Of a stretch of DNA of 64,000 nt, positions 23,218 through 34,388 are shown in pieces (position 1 is the first letter of the stretch; each line of letters opens with the position of its first letter). Below the pieces are notes generated by a model, which worked only from the letters and a program-made list of their open reading frames with translations, did no database searches and was not told where the DNA came from. The position numbers and the translations under genes are program-made. The DNA is taken from assembly GCF_000835495.1 (NCBI RefSeq), contig NW_015622545.1:4542042-4606041 (forward strand), given 5' to 3'. The stretch comes from Cladophialophora immunda. Lineage: Eukaryota; Ascomycota; Eurotiomycetes; Chaetothyriales; Herpotrichiellaceae.

Positions 23218-23486
23218 GGATGTTCATGTGGGACGAGCAGAGGAAAGAGTGGACTGCAGAGCGAGAATGAATAGCATTAGCCTTCGACGACCAAGAACCA
23301 CGTCCGACGCATGACCTTTGTCCCTCACAGAGCTCAGTCCACAGTATTCATATCTGACTTGAGAAAGTCAAAGGCCTTGGCTTACTATCCGCATAATAGC
23401 AGGGCGTGACTCGCTTGTCGCCTCGACTGGCTCGGTCCTGACACACCGGCGACGTCGCCGTAGCCGCCAAGGACATCACTACGGCG

Positions 23487-26044
23487 TCAGGTATTGCTTT
23501 TGGAAAACATGTTCGTTCCCGTATACACTTGTGCATGATACTTTTCAGATTTGGTGAGGATTCGATGAACCTCTTCCAGCAACAGAAGATCAGTCCCTAC
23601 ATGTATTAGCCATATTTATTCGAAGGAACGCCGCTGGAACCTCGATCAAGAACTTACCGGGCAGAGACATGAGCCCAATGACGAATGGTAGCTTTTCTTC
23701 TTGTCTAGTCACTCTTGATTGATAAGGTATCTCGTCAACTTTGTCATCATTAGCCTGCCGTGTCGAGCCATCTTGTCTTAATAACGTACTTGGAACAAGC
23801 AGCTCCGGGGCGCCGAGGACAGGGGACAAAAAGATACTATTGACTCCTGGGGGTGGTCGTCGGAAGCTATCATTGTTAGTGATCATGAGCGCAGATAGAT
23901 TGATTTTGAAAGCTCACTTCGGAAATTCGTCTCTATACCTCGGCGTCATGTTCTCGATCGGAAGCAGTATGAGGGGATGCGAGGTCTCTGACTGCCATAT
24001 TTTGGCGTGAAACCAGTTTTGATAGACCCTCATGTGCTCCATAGCTTCATTGAAATCACTTTCTGTTACGTCGGAAATATTGTCACTGGAAACTGATTAG
24101 CAAACGCACGAGAGCTCGTGCCGCCAACCTACAAGTTCCGCTGGACAGGAGGACTCAGGTAAGGCTGTGTTCCAAATTTCTTTGTAGTAATCCTGACGGA
24201 ATTGCTGCATATTCTTTCCAGGCTGGTAAGCCAAATCTCGTATAGCCTGAAGCCAAAGTTACTCGAGATGCGTCAGTCACTATATTGAGTCGAGCATACC
24301 TTGACCATGTAGTCGTCGAGCGATTGCCCTAGTGCTTCTTTGGGAGGGTCTTCGGCCCACTTTTGAACAAAGGATATCTCGCTTGAGCTGAGACCCGTCT
24401 GCGACTTCAGCAGCTCGAAAAATCCTTTGGCCAAGTCGCGCTGATTTTGGTCCACACTTTCCCAGATATCGGTAGCCCATACGACCGACGTAAATGGCTT
24501 TCTTGTCGTCAGATCAGATAAAGGGCGCCCACAAGATTGGTACTCACCTTTGGATGCATTTGGAGGTGGCCATGATCAAGCTAAGAGTTGACGAATGACT
24601 TCATTTTCCCTAAGTCTCTTCCGTACACACCGGGTGTGTCCATGAAGCTGCAAATGATCAGTGAGTTCCCATTGGGATATGAGGTAAGGTGCCGCTGCTG
24701 CATGCAAGCAACTCTCGGCTTGATAGACGAGGACACTTACCGTATACTTCGTCTCATCCCTTCAAGAGGGACTGAGCCGGTTGTGGGTCGAAGACCAAAC
24801 AGGCCACACCAGAGCGCTGGTCTCATGACACTACCCCAGGCTATTGATTTTGAGTCAGAGTTGCGAGCATATTTAGATCGGACTTCCTATCTGGTCCAAT
24901 GGTGAAGTCAAGCCAGTCGTAGGCAGCGAGAGCTGCGGCTGGCCCTGTGCTACTGCCTTCCGAAGATTGATATCCATCTGCACGAGGATTCCACGGAGCT
25001 TGATAATCGACATACTCGACTGGTTCTACCCAGTGACCAATCGGATTCATTTTGAGTGTTCTTAAGATGTGGGCTCCGCCGTCTTGGAGCTTCGTGACGC
25101 ACTTGGCCGTTTCCGTATTCGGACCGTACGTATCGTAGAATGCTCGACACTGAAGAGAAGTTTTTATTCCCTTCAGAAACAGGACGTCCTTCACAGCGAT
25201 CCTGAATCCACAGAATGGCTTGTTCAAGCATGATCGGGACTTGATGCGAGAGGGAAGTGCCACCGCTGAGAATTCGTCTGTGCTACTCTTCAGCCGCAGG
25301 GCCTCGAATGTGTCACTTAGGGTTGTCAGCGTGACTGTACTGAAGAATGAACCTTCATACGAGGACAAGAGCATACCTTGTTGGGGGTCGGACAGCAGTC
25401 ATGAAAGTGCCATGCATGTCATCTACTAACTTGAACGTGTCGTAGAGCTTGCCTTCTAGGATGATGTAAGGGCCCGGCTGGATATCGGACGAGATTGTAT
25501 CCACGGGAAGGGTGTCGATCCAGCTATTGCCCAAGCTCTTGAGGTAGTTCTGCACTTTGATGTCAACGTCGGAGGCGGTAGTGTGGTCGACGAGGAAGAT
25601 GACGCCAGACAAGAACGCAGCTTGCCAGACATCGTCAATTTCCTTGTACTCTGCTATTATGTCTGTGATGGATTCCACGGTGATAGCATGACCCGGTTGT
25701 TGTTCAATCACTGTCACGAGATGTCTATTTCTGTTGTTGAAGGTTGGGCCGGCCTGAGACTATCAGTGGAGATCAATTCAACGCTGAACGGTTAAGCTTA
25801 CCTTTGGGCTAGAGGACACTAGATACCTTGCGCCGTTCACGACAATTGCTCTGTCTCCCCAAGTGACCATGGAGGGCTCCAAGTGTCCACCGTGTCCGCG
25901 ATTCAGCGGTTCAGAAGACATGGCGGAATTGGTAAACAAGTCAAAGCCCATCCATAAGGACGCGACAGAGAAGAAGATATAGAGTATGAGCTTTTGGATA
26001 CCCATGAACCGTGTCGTGCCGGGAAGACAAGCAGAGGGCGACAT
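23487..26044 (-). pseudogene. Amidase-signature family gene with three disabling lesions
   Basis: Eleven exons can be traced: 26044-25802, 25753-25377, 25315-24888, 24840-24741, 24647-24548, 24497-24300, 24246-24133, 24085-23918, 23866-23790, 23738-23658, 23596-23487. An N-terminal signal anchor (LILYIFFSVASLWMGFDLF) is followed by an amidase domain with Lys in FRIAVKDVLFLKG, cis-Ser in SEGSSTGPAAALAAYDW, and the nucleophile Ser in WGSVMRPALWCGLFGLRP. C-terminal blocks (LPFVIGLMSLPG, TDLLLLEEVHRIL) complete the family pattern. Lesions: the intron after 24888 has GG (24887-24886) where GT is needed; a TAG at 24583-24581 interrupts exon 5; and a one-base shift lies in exon 7 (about 24173-24184), since YYKE and KFGTQPYLSPPVQRN are in different frames. 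It was probably a membrane-anchored amide hydrolase and is now dead. It lies head to head with the asaB-like gene. Confidence 0.8.
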
Positions 26045-27266
26045 GTGGCGATGTGCGCAGAAAGACAAGTGAGCCTTGCCTCACAAATATATCTATCCTG
26101 TCTCTTTGGCGTCTGCCTTTCGGACAGGTGCCTCCCTAGACCGTTTAACTGGGTCCCACAAAACACTCCTCCAGGCTGCGTAGGTCTTGGCGCGCATGCA
26201 GTAACAGTGGGCGCTGCCTGACATGTGCAGGGGTCAATTAATCTTAGCGCCCCAAAACCGTTGGTTTCTCAAACCCCGCCAGCTAACCCCACTCCAACCC
26301 CAAGCCCAGCCCAGCCCAATCGAATCATGCGCGCCCACACACCACAGAGACCGAGACCTAGGTTGCAACAGATGAACACAATGCTGTCCTCGTCAAGCGA
26401 AGGTCGGGGACCGTCCTCAATCCATCTCGCGTCTTTGAGCCGCCGAGTCAATACTATGGTAACGGTGCAAAGCTATCCGACCGCGATTGCTACACCAGCC
26501 TTCTTGCGGCTCTCCCGGCATACGAGCTGTCCCAGGCGTGTCCATCATCCGAGCACATACACAGCCTGACCAGCAGGATAGGTAGATCCTGCGAAAGAGT
26601 GTGGTCACTAGTCGTGGCATTTCCCTGGACTTTCGACAAGGCACGGCGCAATGTCTGGTGGCGGAGCAAGCCTCATGCACCACTACTGGCACATAATAAT
26701 CGGGCAAAAAGCAAAGCTGGTGGACTTGCATATTTGCTGCTTAGGCGCTCGCCACGAGGCACAAAAGCCCCTCTCAAATAAGGTCTCACACCGACCAACC
26801 ATGTCAGGTTGTGAAACTCGGGTGGCTGAGGATGGACATCTTGAACAGAAAGCTGCGCACATCTAGTGAAAGCTGATAGCACATTTCGTTACGACGTACT
26901 CTTCGCCGATGCTGAGTCTGTGTAAAAATTCTGCAGAATATAAGCAGATAGCACATAACAAAGAGGTCCGTCCTCTGTTGAAGCCTCACAAAGTGACCGT
27001 TGAATAGTCATATCACATAAATCACCTAATCTTAAGCAGATGACTTTCCGTATCTCTGCAAACCTCTCTGAATAGATTGCTTGTTCATACTTGGAGTCCG
27101 CGCTCATTCGCGCCCGGAGTGTATCATGCTACGAGCTATCAATCGAGGGTCTGCATTAGCGGAGCCGCAGTACCACCCAAACATATTGTCTATTTAAGGG
27201 GACAAAGCTCTGCCCCCAATATATTGTACATTCTTTTCTTCACACCTAGCCACTTTGTGAACAACA
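26045..27266. other. Intergenic region between two divergent broken genes
   Basis: 1.2 kb holding the promoters of the amidase pseudogene (left) and the asaB-like gene (right). A TATTTAAG box at about 27190 lies some 75 bases before the asaB-like ATG. There is a small ccaaccccaagcccagccc-type repeat near 26290. No other gene was seen. Confidence 0.45.
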
Positions 27267-28683
27267 ATGGCTGCAAGAGACGATTTTAACGCTCAGCTAG
27301 TCTACCTGGAAAAGAACGACCTCTTCGAAACAGAGAAGCCGTACAACCTTCAATATAAACCAAATGACGAAACACTACTTCGAACTAATTGTGCTCGGTT
27401 AATCAAATCCGACATATTGATCCAGTGATGCCAGGACTGCAGTCCGACTAAAGACTGCAGCCCTACCAGCGACAAGGACTGCATTCACCAGTCCTGACTG
27501 CAGTCCCTTAGTCATCCGAAAACAGAGTGATCTGATTGGTGGAACTAGTTTGGATCTGCGACCTGATATAGACCTTAATCAATCTAGTGTTTTAGGCACT
27601 ACGCTGCCTCAAAAGACCTCGCTAAAAGGCGATTACGATCGGCAATTATCAAGTCCTCCTCGATCTAGGTTCTATAGATTCCGACATTTTCACACACAAT
27701 TTGCTAATAAAACAGTTGTCTCAGGTACTAAACGGTATTTTGTGGGCTCTGCCAAGGTGCCAAGCCTGACTGCAGTCCTGGCAAAACTGTATTGATTAGA
27801 GACTTTAGAGGACATGAGAACAAATTCAGTATTGAGAAACAGGGATTTGAGATCATAAAGCTAGAGTCCGAGATGCAGTATGCAGACTTTGACTCGGACG
27901 AAATGGTCGAAAAAATTTACTACCCAGAACTGAAGGCCTTGTTGCGGTCACGCTTCAAACCACGCCGCATCGAGATACTAGAACACATCGTAAGTAGTTC
28001 CGCAGATCAAAGCGTTAACGAGGCCTCAAAATGTATCGGTTGCAGATCCGCAAACGCCACCCCTCATACCCCATCGCTACGGGGAAAGATTACGACTTTC
28101 AGCAGCCGGCCTCGATCGTCCACATTAGTAAGATCCGTACAATGGTTCCAGACGGGGCCGCCTGACATTCCTCAGACTATACGCCGGCAGCCACACTCAG
28201 CCTAGCCAAATCGAAGCTTGGCATAAATCCGGAAGAATTCAGCCAGTTGCGTACAGTAAAGTGAGTAATTCCCGGCCTGCTCGTCTCGCTCATTCTCACT
28301 GGCCTGAAGCAGCGTCTGGAAACCACTCAAAGGACCATTGATGGATTGGCCACTTTCGATATGTAATGCAGAGACGGTTGATCACATCAACGACTTGACT
28401 CCATGTGAAATCGTGGGGAGAGCTGAATATACGGAAAATTTCCAAGTGTATCACAATCTAAGTCAAGAGTGGCATTACTTGAGTGGCCAATTGCCCTCGG
28501 AGCTTATGGTCTTTCAGCAGTCAGACACTGCCCAGCACGACTTCAAGGGTAACTCATGTCGCCGAATAAGAAATATAGCTAAAGCCATTAGGGGTCCCTC
28601 ATGCGGGTTTCCGACACCCGGATACGAGGCAAGAAGACGATGCACCGGAAAGTATTGAGGTTCGGTTGTTCATGTTCTACTAG
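27267..28683 (+). pseudogene. asaB-like hydroxylase/desaturase (GA4-desaturase/CmcJ-type family), split by an inserted element
   Basis: Exon 1 starts at ATG 27267 and its frame ends in a TGA at 27426, directly before a 355-bp inverted-repeat element. Coding resumes at 27783 and continues in exons 27783-27989, 28046-28127, 28176-28260, 28313-28548 and 28592-28683 with consistent phases. Typical family blocks are LIRDFRGHENKFSIEKQGFE, RRIEILEHI/RKRHPSYPIATG, NVWKPLKGPLMDWPLSICNA, EWHYLSGQLPSELMVFQQSD and the end GVPHAGFRHPDTRQEDDAPE then VRLFMFY. Members are Fe/2OG-type oxygenase-like or tailoring enzymes often found in fungal secondary-metabolite clusters, such as asaB of the aspergillic-acid cluster. 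Every part after the insertion is intact, so inactivation looks recent. I could not find a splice path that removes the insert. Confidence 0.75.
27429..27783. mobile_element. MITE-like element, 355 bp, 16-bp terminal inverted repeats
   Basis: Both ends carry the same 16-bp inverted repeat, TGCCAGGACTGCAGTC at 27429-27444 and its perfect complement at 27768-27783. Inner copies of GACTGCAGTCC-like sequence repeat near the left end. The element has no transposase-sized frame, so it would be non-autonomous. I found no convincing target-site duplication beside the repeats. It interrupts an asaB-like gene between two conserved segments. Confidence 0.7.
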
Positions 28684-29344
28684 CTGGGCTGGCCTACGCA
28701 CTTGCCTAAACCGTTTCTTACTACTTACTTCGGGCTTGATTCTAAGACCATTGACTTCTATGCTAATCTCCCATTTCCGTTCGTGTTGTCCTCTTGTAGG
28801 TGATGACTAGTGGTGGTTATAGGTGTCCTGCACTTACCAACCGTCTTTTCCACCCTTCCCGAGCTTTCAGCCTATCCAGCACGATACCCTCTTCCCGAGA
28901 GAAAAGATCGAGTATTTTTGGGTCAATACATGTTGCACGTAGGAATATCACCCTCAAAGAGCATTCCCTTTACGAATCTTGACCTTGCTCGTGTTCGCCC
29001 AAGCTGCGGTAACGCTAAGAACAGGTTTAGTTCTGGGGGAAATCGTTCTTGTTATCTCGCCGCCTGGAGTATCAAGCATTGAAATCCCCACGCGTACAGA
29101 CAAAGCCCAGAGCTGGCCACAGGAATTTGCCTCTGTAATACTATGTCTGATTACAACAGCGTGGTTGTTCGTTGAGGTACCGGAGCTGGGGTTTCAAACA
29201 AACTTGATGTTACAACAACGTCGACTAAGCATGTCTTTTATTCTTTTCAAGGATTTTCCATTCATTAATGAAGCAATATTTCGACTCACATCTCTTCCTG
29301 AACACCCCCATACAAGACTTGTCAAGCTTCTAGGAAAATGGGAA
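28684..29344. other. Region without a recognisable gene
   Basis: 661 bases. There are fragments of hydrophobic reading frame on the plus strand (for example around 28985-29200: GLVLGEIVLVISPPG, VILCLITTAWLFVEVPELG), broken by frame changes. The last about 120 bases may be the start of the HET remnant (RLTSLPEHPHTRLVKLLG). Nothing else can be named. Confidence 0.35.
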
Positions 29345-29609
29345 GGAGCCTGAAATATTCCTACAAATCCTAATTCACAGTCTCGATACTCTGCCAGCCT
29401 TCAAGGCACTTTCTTACGCCTGTGGACCAGCTTATCAAGACCCTACTGATTCAACCTTCAACAATACAGCCCCGGCTTCTGAGCAGTTTAATTGCAGTAC
29501 CAAACCGCTCACGGTCATCTCTAACTTAAAGGCTACGGTACAAATATTGCAAAATAGCCACTTTGGGGACTTCATATGGATCGACGCACTTTGTTCATAT
29601 CCCTATTGA
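29345..29609 (+). pseudogene. HET (heterokaryon incompatibility) domain remnant
   Basis: In one frame the sequence reads PAFKALSYACGPAYQDPT, then KPLTVISNL and FGDFIWIDALC. These are the first conserved blocks of the fungal HET domain (ALSYxWG ... L.VT.NL ... WIDAICINQ). The frame stops at TGA 29607-29609, exactly where the CINQ block should follow, and no continuation was found. HET proteins control cell death after fusion of unlike hyphae. This copy is a truncated fossil. Confidence 0.65.
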
Positions 29610-29696
29610 TCCGCAATGAAATACCTCAGAATTCTGAGGATTGCACATGGAATTCGACGTCGGAATCTCGACACGAGGGCATTCCCTTTCCATCTC

Positions 29697-29736
29697 TGGA
29701 CCTGAGCGTGGCCCTGAGCATGGCCCTGAGCATGGC
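29697..29736. repeat. Short tandem repeat of ccctgagcatgg
   Basis: Three near-perfect 12-bp copies of ccctgagc(a/g)tgg lie in the 3' flank of the MFS gene. Confidence 0.6.
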
Positions 29737-29864
29737 TACTTCAACCTGAGATGCTCCTGCACATAACTGAGTATGATGGTATTTGTGCCTCCTTCGTACC
29801 TAAATCTCCCACAGTTACATTGTACAAGTGTGTTCCTTTACGAGTGTGTTCCGCTCAGCCCCGA

Positions 29865-31582
29865 CTACAAGGTGTATTGATAGAAAGGGCTCTTATCACC
29901 TAGGTCAAGTAGTTCTTGCGGAGTATACCTCTGCCGAAGGCTCTCTTCTCCCTCGGATTGCAAGAGTGCTTCCTTTGCCTTGTTTTCCTTGGCATAGACT
30001 GTTCTGAGAATCCAAGTCGAGATGAGTCCGGCAACGCTAATCCCAAGAGGGACACCATAGCCCACAGGATACTTGGGAGCCTGTCTCGCCAGGAAAATGT
30101 TGCCTCCACAGATCCCGCCCAGAGCTCCCATGCCGATGAGAAGTGCCATGCCTACCGCACGCTTGGACGATGGCGCGGTGTTGTTGCTGACAAACGTGAT
30201 GATACTCGGGAGTGGGGCGTACACACCAGCGGCGATGAAGAAGAAAAAGAAGTACGTGAGCCCCGGCAGTCGTGGATGGGGAACGGCCAATTCTCCCAGG
30301 AAACCAATCAGTCCCATAACCACGCCGATCATGATGAAGGGAGTGCGCTGCTTGTGACGGTCCGCCCACACCGATAAGACAAGTGTGATGATGAGAGCGA
30401 ATGTGTAGATCGGGATCGTCATCAACTGTGCATGGGCGGAGGTATAGCCCAACTGCTCGATTGCAGTCGGGGCGGTCGCGGTGAAGCCGTAGGTGCCGAT
30501 GGAGCATGACCAGTATGGGATAATCGAAAGCCAGATCTTCCAATCACCAAAGGCGGCTTTGATGTGACGCATCCCGATCTTATCGGAATTAATCGCCTGG
30601 GTGTGACCGGCGATGGTGTTTATATTCAGTCGGTTCGTGGCGAAAAGACGCTCTTCTTTAGTGAGAAAACGCGCCGTCGCGGGCCAATCAGGCAATACCC
30701 AGTACAACGAGAAGGATATGGCGACGGGAACAAGACCCTCGAGGATAAAAATCCACCTCCACCTGTCAAGCTCGTCAGTACAAATCTGGCGGCATGTATT
30801 GATAAAATTTACGCGGCGAGCCCTGCGATTCCATCCATCTTTTCAATGGCAAATGCAAGCAATCCCGAAAATGCGCCAGCGAGGGAGGCGGCCGAGTAGA
30901 AAATGGCCATGCGCGTCTGCATTTCGTAGCGTTTGTACCTTCAATCAATCTCGGTCAGTTACCAGCGTTCCTGTGGATTCTTTGATTCTTCTCGTTTCCA
31001 AACTCACCACAAGGATAAGAGGTAGGTCGCTGCTGGGAAGAAACCCGCTTCGGTCAGACCCAAGAACAGTCTCGCAGCCACCATTCCATGGTATGATTTG
31101 ACCACGCCCATGAGCGTCATGACCGTGCCCCAGGAGAAGCAAAGAATCGCCAACCAGATCGAGGGGCGGACCATCTTGAGCATGATATTCGAGGGGACTT
31201 CGAACAGCGCATAGGTGACAAAGAACACTGCCACCACGGCGTTGTATCTCAGTCCATAGAGTTCCAGATCTTCGTACATGCCAGCTATTTTGGCATTGCC
31301 GATATTGGATCGATCGAGGTACGAGCACCTATTTGAATCAAAACTCAGTAATCAGGCATCAGGAAAAATTGCAGGAGAGGATGGACCGTACAGATACAGA
31401 ACAGCCAGAACAGGGAGCAAGCGGACGTCGATCTTGCGAACAATGCGTCGCTCTTCATGAGCGTCGAATTGTGGTATAATTGGACCGTCGTCAAGGTCTC
31501 CAAGGCTGGTCAGCACTCCGGCTTTGAATTCAGCATGCGGACGGCTGTTTTCAAGATATTCGATCGTGTTCTTGTCTGCCAT
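29865..31582 (-). CDS. MFS transporter, anion:cation symporter (Dal5/allantoate permease-like) family
   Basis: Exons in gene order: 31582-31392, 31328-31008, 30938-30813, 30762-29865; 511 residues. Members import small organic anions (allantoate, nicotinate, biotin, other carboxylates) across the plasma membrane with protons. Evidence: LPVLAVLYLCSYLDRSNIGN in TM1, FFVTYALFEVPSNIMLK, RLFLGLTEAGFFPAATYLLS, YKRYEMQTRMAIFYSAASLA and WRWIFILEGLVPVAI, a set typical of this subfamily, plus twelve hydrophobic segments. The protein starts at the only ATG of the exon 1 frame (31582); its cytosolic N-terminus is acidic. It is divergent from the P450 (451-bp shared promoter) and so forms the left end of the cluster. 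The cargo is unknown. A carboxylate fits the enzymes beside it. Confidence 0.85.
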
Positions 31583-32033
31583 TTTACTGCTTGTGGGCCG
31601 TTTCAAGTTACAAACAGACGGAAGTAAAGCAACAAGAGAGACTGAGACTCACAAGAATTCGACGAGGGGTTGAGCCGATTCAAATAGATGGTGGATATGT
31701 GTCCAGGCAGGTGCTATGGTCTGATTATGATCGTGTGTTCCAAAGGCCGCCGGAGCAGGGAGCCATTGGTTGCTGTTTCAGCGGTGATTCGTGGAGAGTA
31801 GGCCGCTCCAAGTCCGGGCGGGCCTTTTGGGCCAGTTCTCCGACCGACGAGAATCTGGGGTATTGGCGGGGAAGGCCGATTCAAGGCCCGTGGGATTATT
31901 TTTTTGAGCATGGGGGTAAGTATGCGTGGACTACTATATCACCGTGAGCATCGATCATTCTTGTTTCCCGCTGTTTGTATTGAGTAATAAGTTGTGACGG
32001 AAAGAAGGAGTTTTTGTATTACATCTAGACAAG
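31583..32033. promoter_or_regulatory. Divergent promoter MFS / P450 with motifs shared with the aldehyde dehydrogenase promoter
   Basis: 451 bases between the two start codons. CAAAGGCCGCC at 31741-31751 and GGCGGGCCT at 31817-31825 both recur upstream of the aldehyde dehydrogenase (34170-34180 exact; 34194-34202 as the complement AGGCCCGCC). They are GC-rich, CGG/CCG-containing sequences, the kind of half-site Zn2Cys6 proteins bind. A role as operator for the cluster regulator is inference. Confidence 0.45.
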
Positions 32034-33747
32034 ATGCTGGCATTCACCTCTGCGTTGACCACGAACGGTATGTTTCTCCCCATGAGTATCAATATCAATT
32101 TGAATTGCTAAGTTTCTCAAAGACTATTCCCCCCTGTACGTATGCCTGGCGATCATCGTGGCGGTCCTCTTTCATTCTCTGTTTACGTACCTCAGGGATC
32201 CCCTACACCTGCGACGATTTCCCGCACCCAGCACTGCTGGATTTAGCTTATTATGGTCCATCTACCACTCGTTGGGCCGAAAACGCTTTGTCGCAGTCCA
32301 CGAGGCTCATAAGAGGTTGGGTCCCATTGTCCGACTGGGACCTCGTCATCTCTCGTTCTCGGACCCACAAGCATACAAGAAAATCTATGGTCACAGTGCC
32401 CCGGTGATCAAGGATGAACTCTATGCCAACCTCGGACTGGGAAACCCGTCGATGTTTCAGATTGTAGACAAAGAGCCACACGGACAGAGACGGAAGCTAT
32501 TATCGCATGTCTTTGCGGCCAAACAAATCAACCAAATGGAACCTCGAGTCACGGAATTGGTCATGCAGCTATGCCGGGCCTTTGAGATTAAATCCACGGG
32601 CGGCCAGATTGCAACCACCGACGAATACCCAGCAGTGCAGGGAGCATTTGATGTCCGACCCTGGATGAACATGTTCGCTTACGATGTCATCACTTCAGTC
32701 TTCTGGTCCAAACCATATGGATTCTTGAAGACCGGGAACGATCGATGTATGGCGCTGACTGCATCGGGTGAAGCCCGAAAGGTCCGCGCAATCGAGACCC
32801 AGCACAGGAGTGGGAACTTTGCCTTTCCTCTGGTCCAACTTTCGAAAAGGTGGTGGGAGCTCGCCCTGCGTATCTTCAGCCAGGCTCCCGGCTGCCGATC
32901 GATGAAGAACTTCCGATCGATGGCTCGCTACATCGTCCGCGAGCGTATAGACAAGCCGCCCACAGAACCAGATCTTTTCTCAAGCTTCCCGCTGGAGCCC
33001 ACCGAAAAGCGCAAGAGTACCTTGTCCGCCGACGAGATCCTCGCCGAGTGCTCAACGATGTTGCTCGCCGGTCAGGGGACCACGCAAATTTCGCTCACCA
33101 ATTGCATTTATCATCTGGCGAAAAATCCAGACAAGCAAGACAAATTACGGAAATGTCTTTACGCCGCCATCCCTCCCGAGTCCCGACCAGTTGCCTCTTA
33201 CACCGACCTACAGAATCTTCCCATGCTCCGAGCCTGTCTCGACGAGAGTTTTCGATGCAATCCTCCCGTCACGTTCGGCCTCCCTCGACTGGTCACCAAT
33301 CCGGGCATGACGATTTGCGGTCATTACATCGCTCCCGGAGTGGTCGTGAGTTCACCGTTACATGAGATCCACCACGACGAGAGACTCTTCAAAGATCCCT
33401 GGAAGTTCATTCCGGAGCGATGGCTCGAGGGTTCGGATGCAGACTACATCCCTTCCGCGGCCGAAAGTGCGAACCTCACAACCTATGTCCAGCCGTTCGG
33501 CATGGGCGGCCGAGGTTGCATTGGCCGCAATATAGCATATTTGGACCTCTCGGTCGCCATTGCGGCGCTCGTAATGGCCTTTGACTGGGAGCTGAGCGAC
33601 CCAAATAAGCCGATTGAATACAACGAGACCGTAGTAACCACGCCTATAGAGCTGTGGGTCAAGGCGAGGTTGAGAGAGGGGATGGAGATAGATGCACAAT
33701 TGAAGAGAAAGCAAGAAAGTACCATGTCTAGGCAGCCTGTGGAATAG
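32034..33747 (+). CDS. Cytochrome P450 monooxygenase
   Basis: Exons 32034-32067 and 32123-33747; 552 residues. The 55-nt intron (GTATGT...AAG) joins MLAFTSALTTN to a hydrophobic anchor (YVCLAIIVAVLFHSLFTYL), so the enzyme should sit in the endoplasmic reticulum membrane. Motifs in order: proline hinge RRFPAPS, I-helix MLLAGQGTTQ (Gln replaces the usual acidic residue), K-helix ESFR, PERW region FIPERWLEG, and heme loop FGMGGRGCIGR with Cys477. It needs a cytochrome P450 reductase encoded elsewhere. The substrate cannot be read from sequence. The neighbours suggest an oxidation that leads, with the aldehyde dehydrogenase, to a carboxylate. Confidence 0.9.
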
Positions 33748-34388
33748 CCTTGCCGAGGGAGCCAAAAGAGATAATAGGTATCATGACAACAGGCGTCCCT
33801 AAGGTAGTCTTGAGGAGTAAGCAGGGAGTTACATAGATGAGAGGTAAACTTTGGTACAACGACGGTATTACAATTTACTCCACGTAGAAGAACTAGAAGA
33901 ACAATCAATCTCGGCTTTCTGAGCTTTCTCAGTGCACCGAATGATCAGACCATACTAGAGAACCAACCACGGCAAGGTGAAATGGGACTGATCATTGACT
34001 TGATGGAAGATTTCAATTTTCGACCTGCAGAGCCTACGTTCTAAGAGCAGCCCTGCCTATGAATCAGAACAGTGTGACTCGAGAAGGTATGAGTTCTAAG
34101 GTTTCCTGAAAGGTGCGCAGCGGAGTTGAAAGATCGGGGAGAGTCTGGACAGATCTGTGGCGTGCGCTGCAAAGGCCGCCCCGGTGCCCGATTAGGCCCG
34201 CCGGCGTTGTCGGTTTCTAGAATTCTTTGCAGAGCATTGCCTTCGTAGGGATGGTGTGATGCCCTTTTGAGCAGATGAACGGCCGCTTTCCAGCTGAGTA
34301 CCTCATTTTGAACAGAAAATCAAAAACAACCTGCCGAACCTATGAAACTTTGACACTACATCTTGCCCAAGTACGATCAATCACCACC
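33748..34388. promoter_or_regulatory. Spacer holding P450 3' region and aldehyde dehydrogenase promoter
   Basis: 641 bases. CAAAGGCCGCC (34170-34180) and AGGCCCGCC (34194-34202) lie about 200 bases before the aldehyde dehydrogenase ATG, within 33 bases of each other, and match the MFS/P450 promoter. A GC-rich block with CCGGTGCCCG lies between them. Confidence 0.45.

Noticed and set aside
24841..24887. GG-AG as a functional non-canonical intron
   Set aside because: GG donors are not an established class, and the gene also has a stop and a frameshift, so a mutated GT donor is the simpler explanation.
27429..27783. MITE treated as a removable intron
   Set aside because: I tried donors in exon 1 (GTGCTC at 27399) with acceptors inside the insert. 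All tested phases give stops or the wrong frame for the downstream exon.
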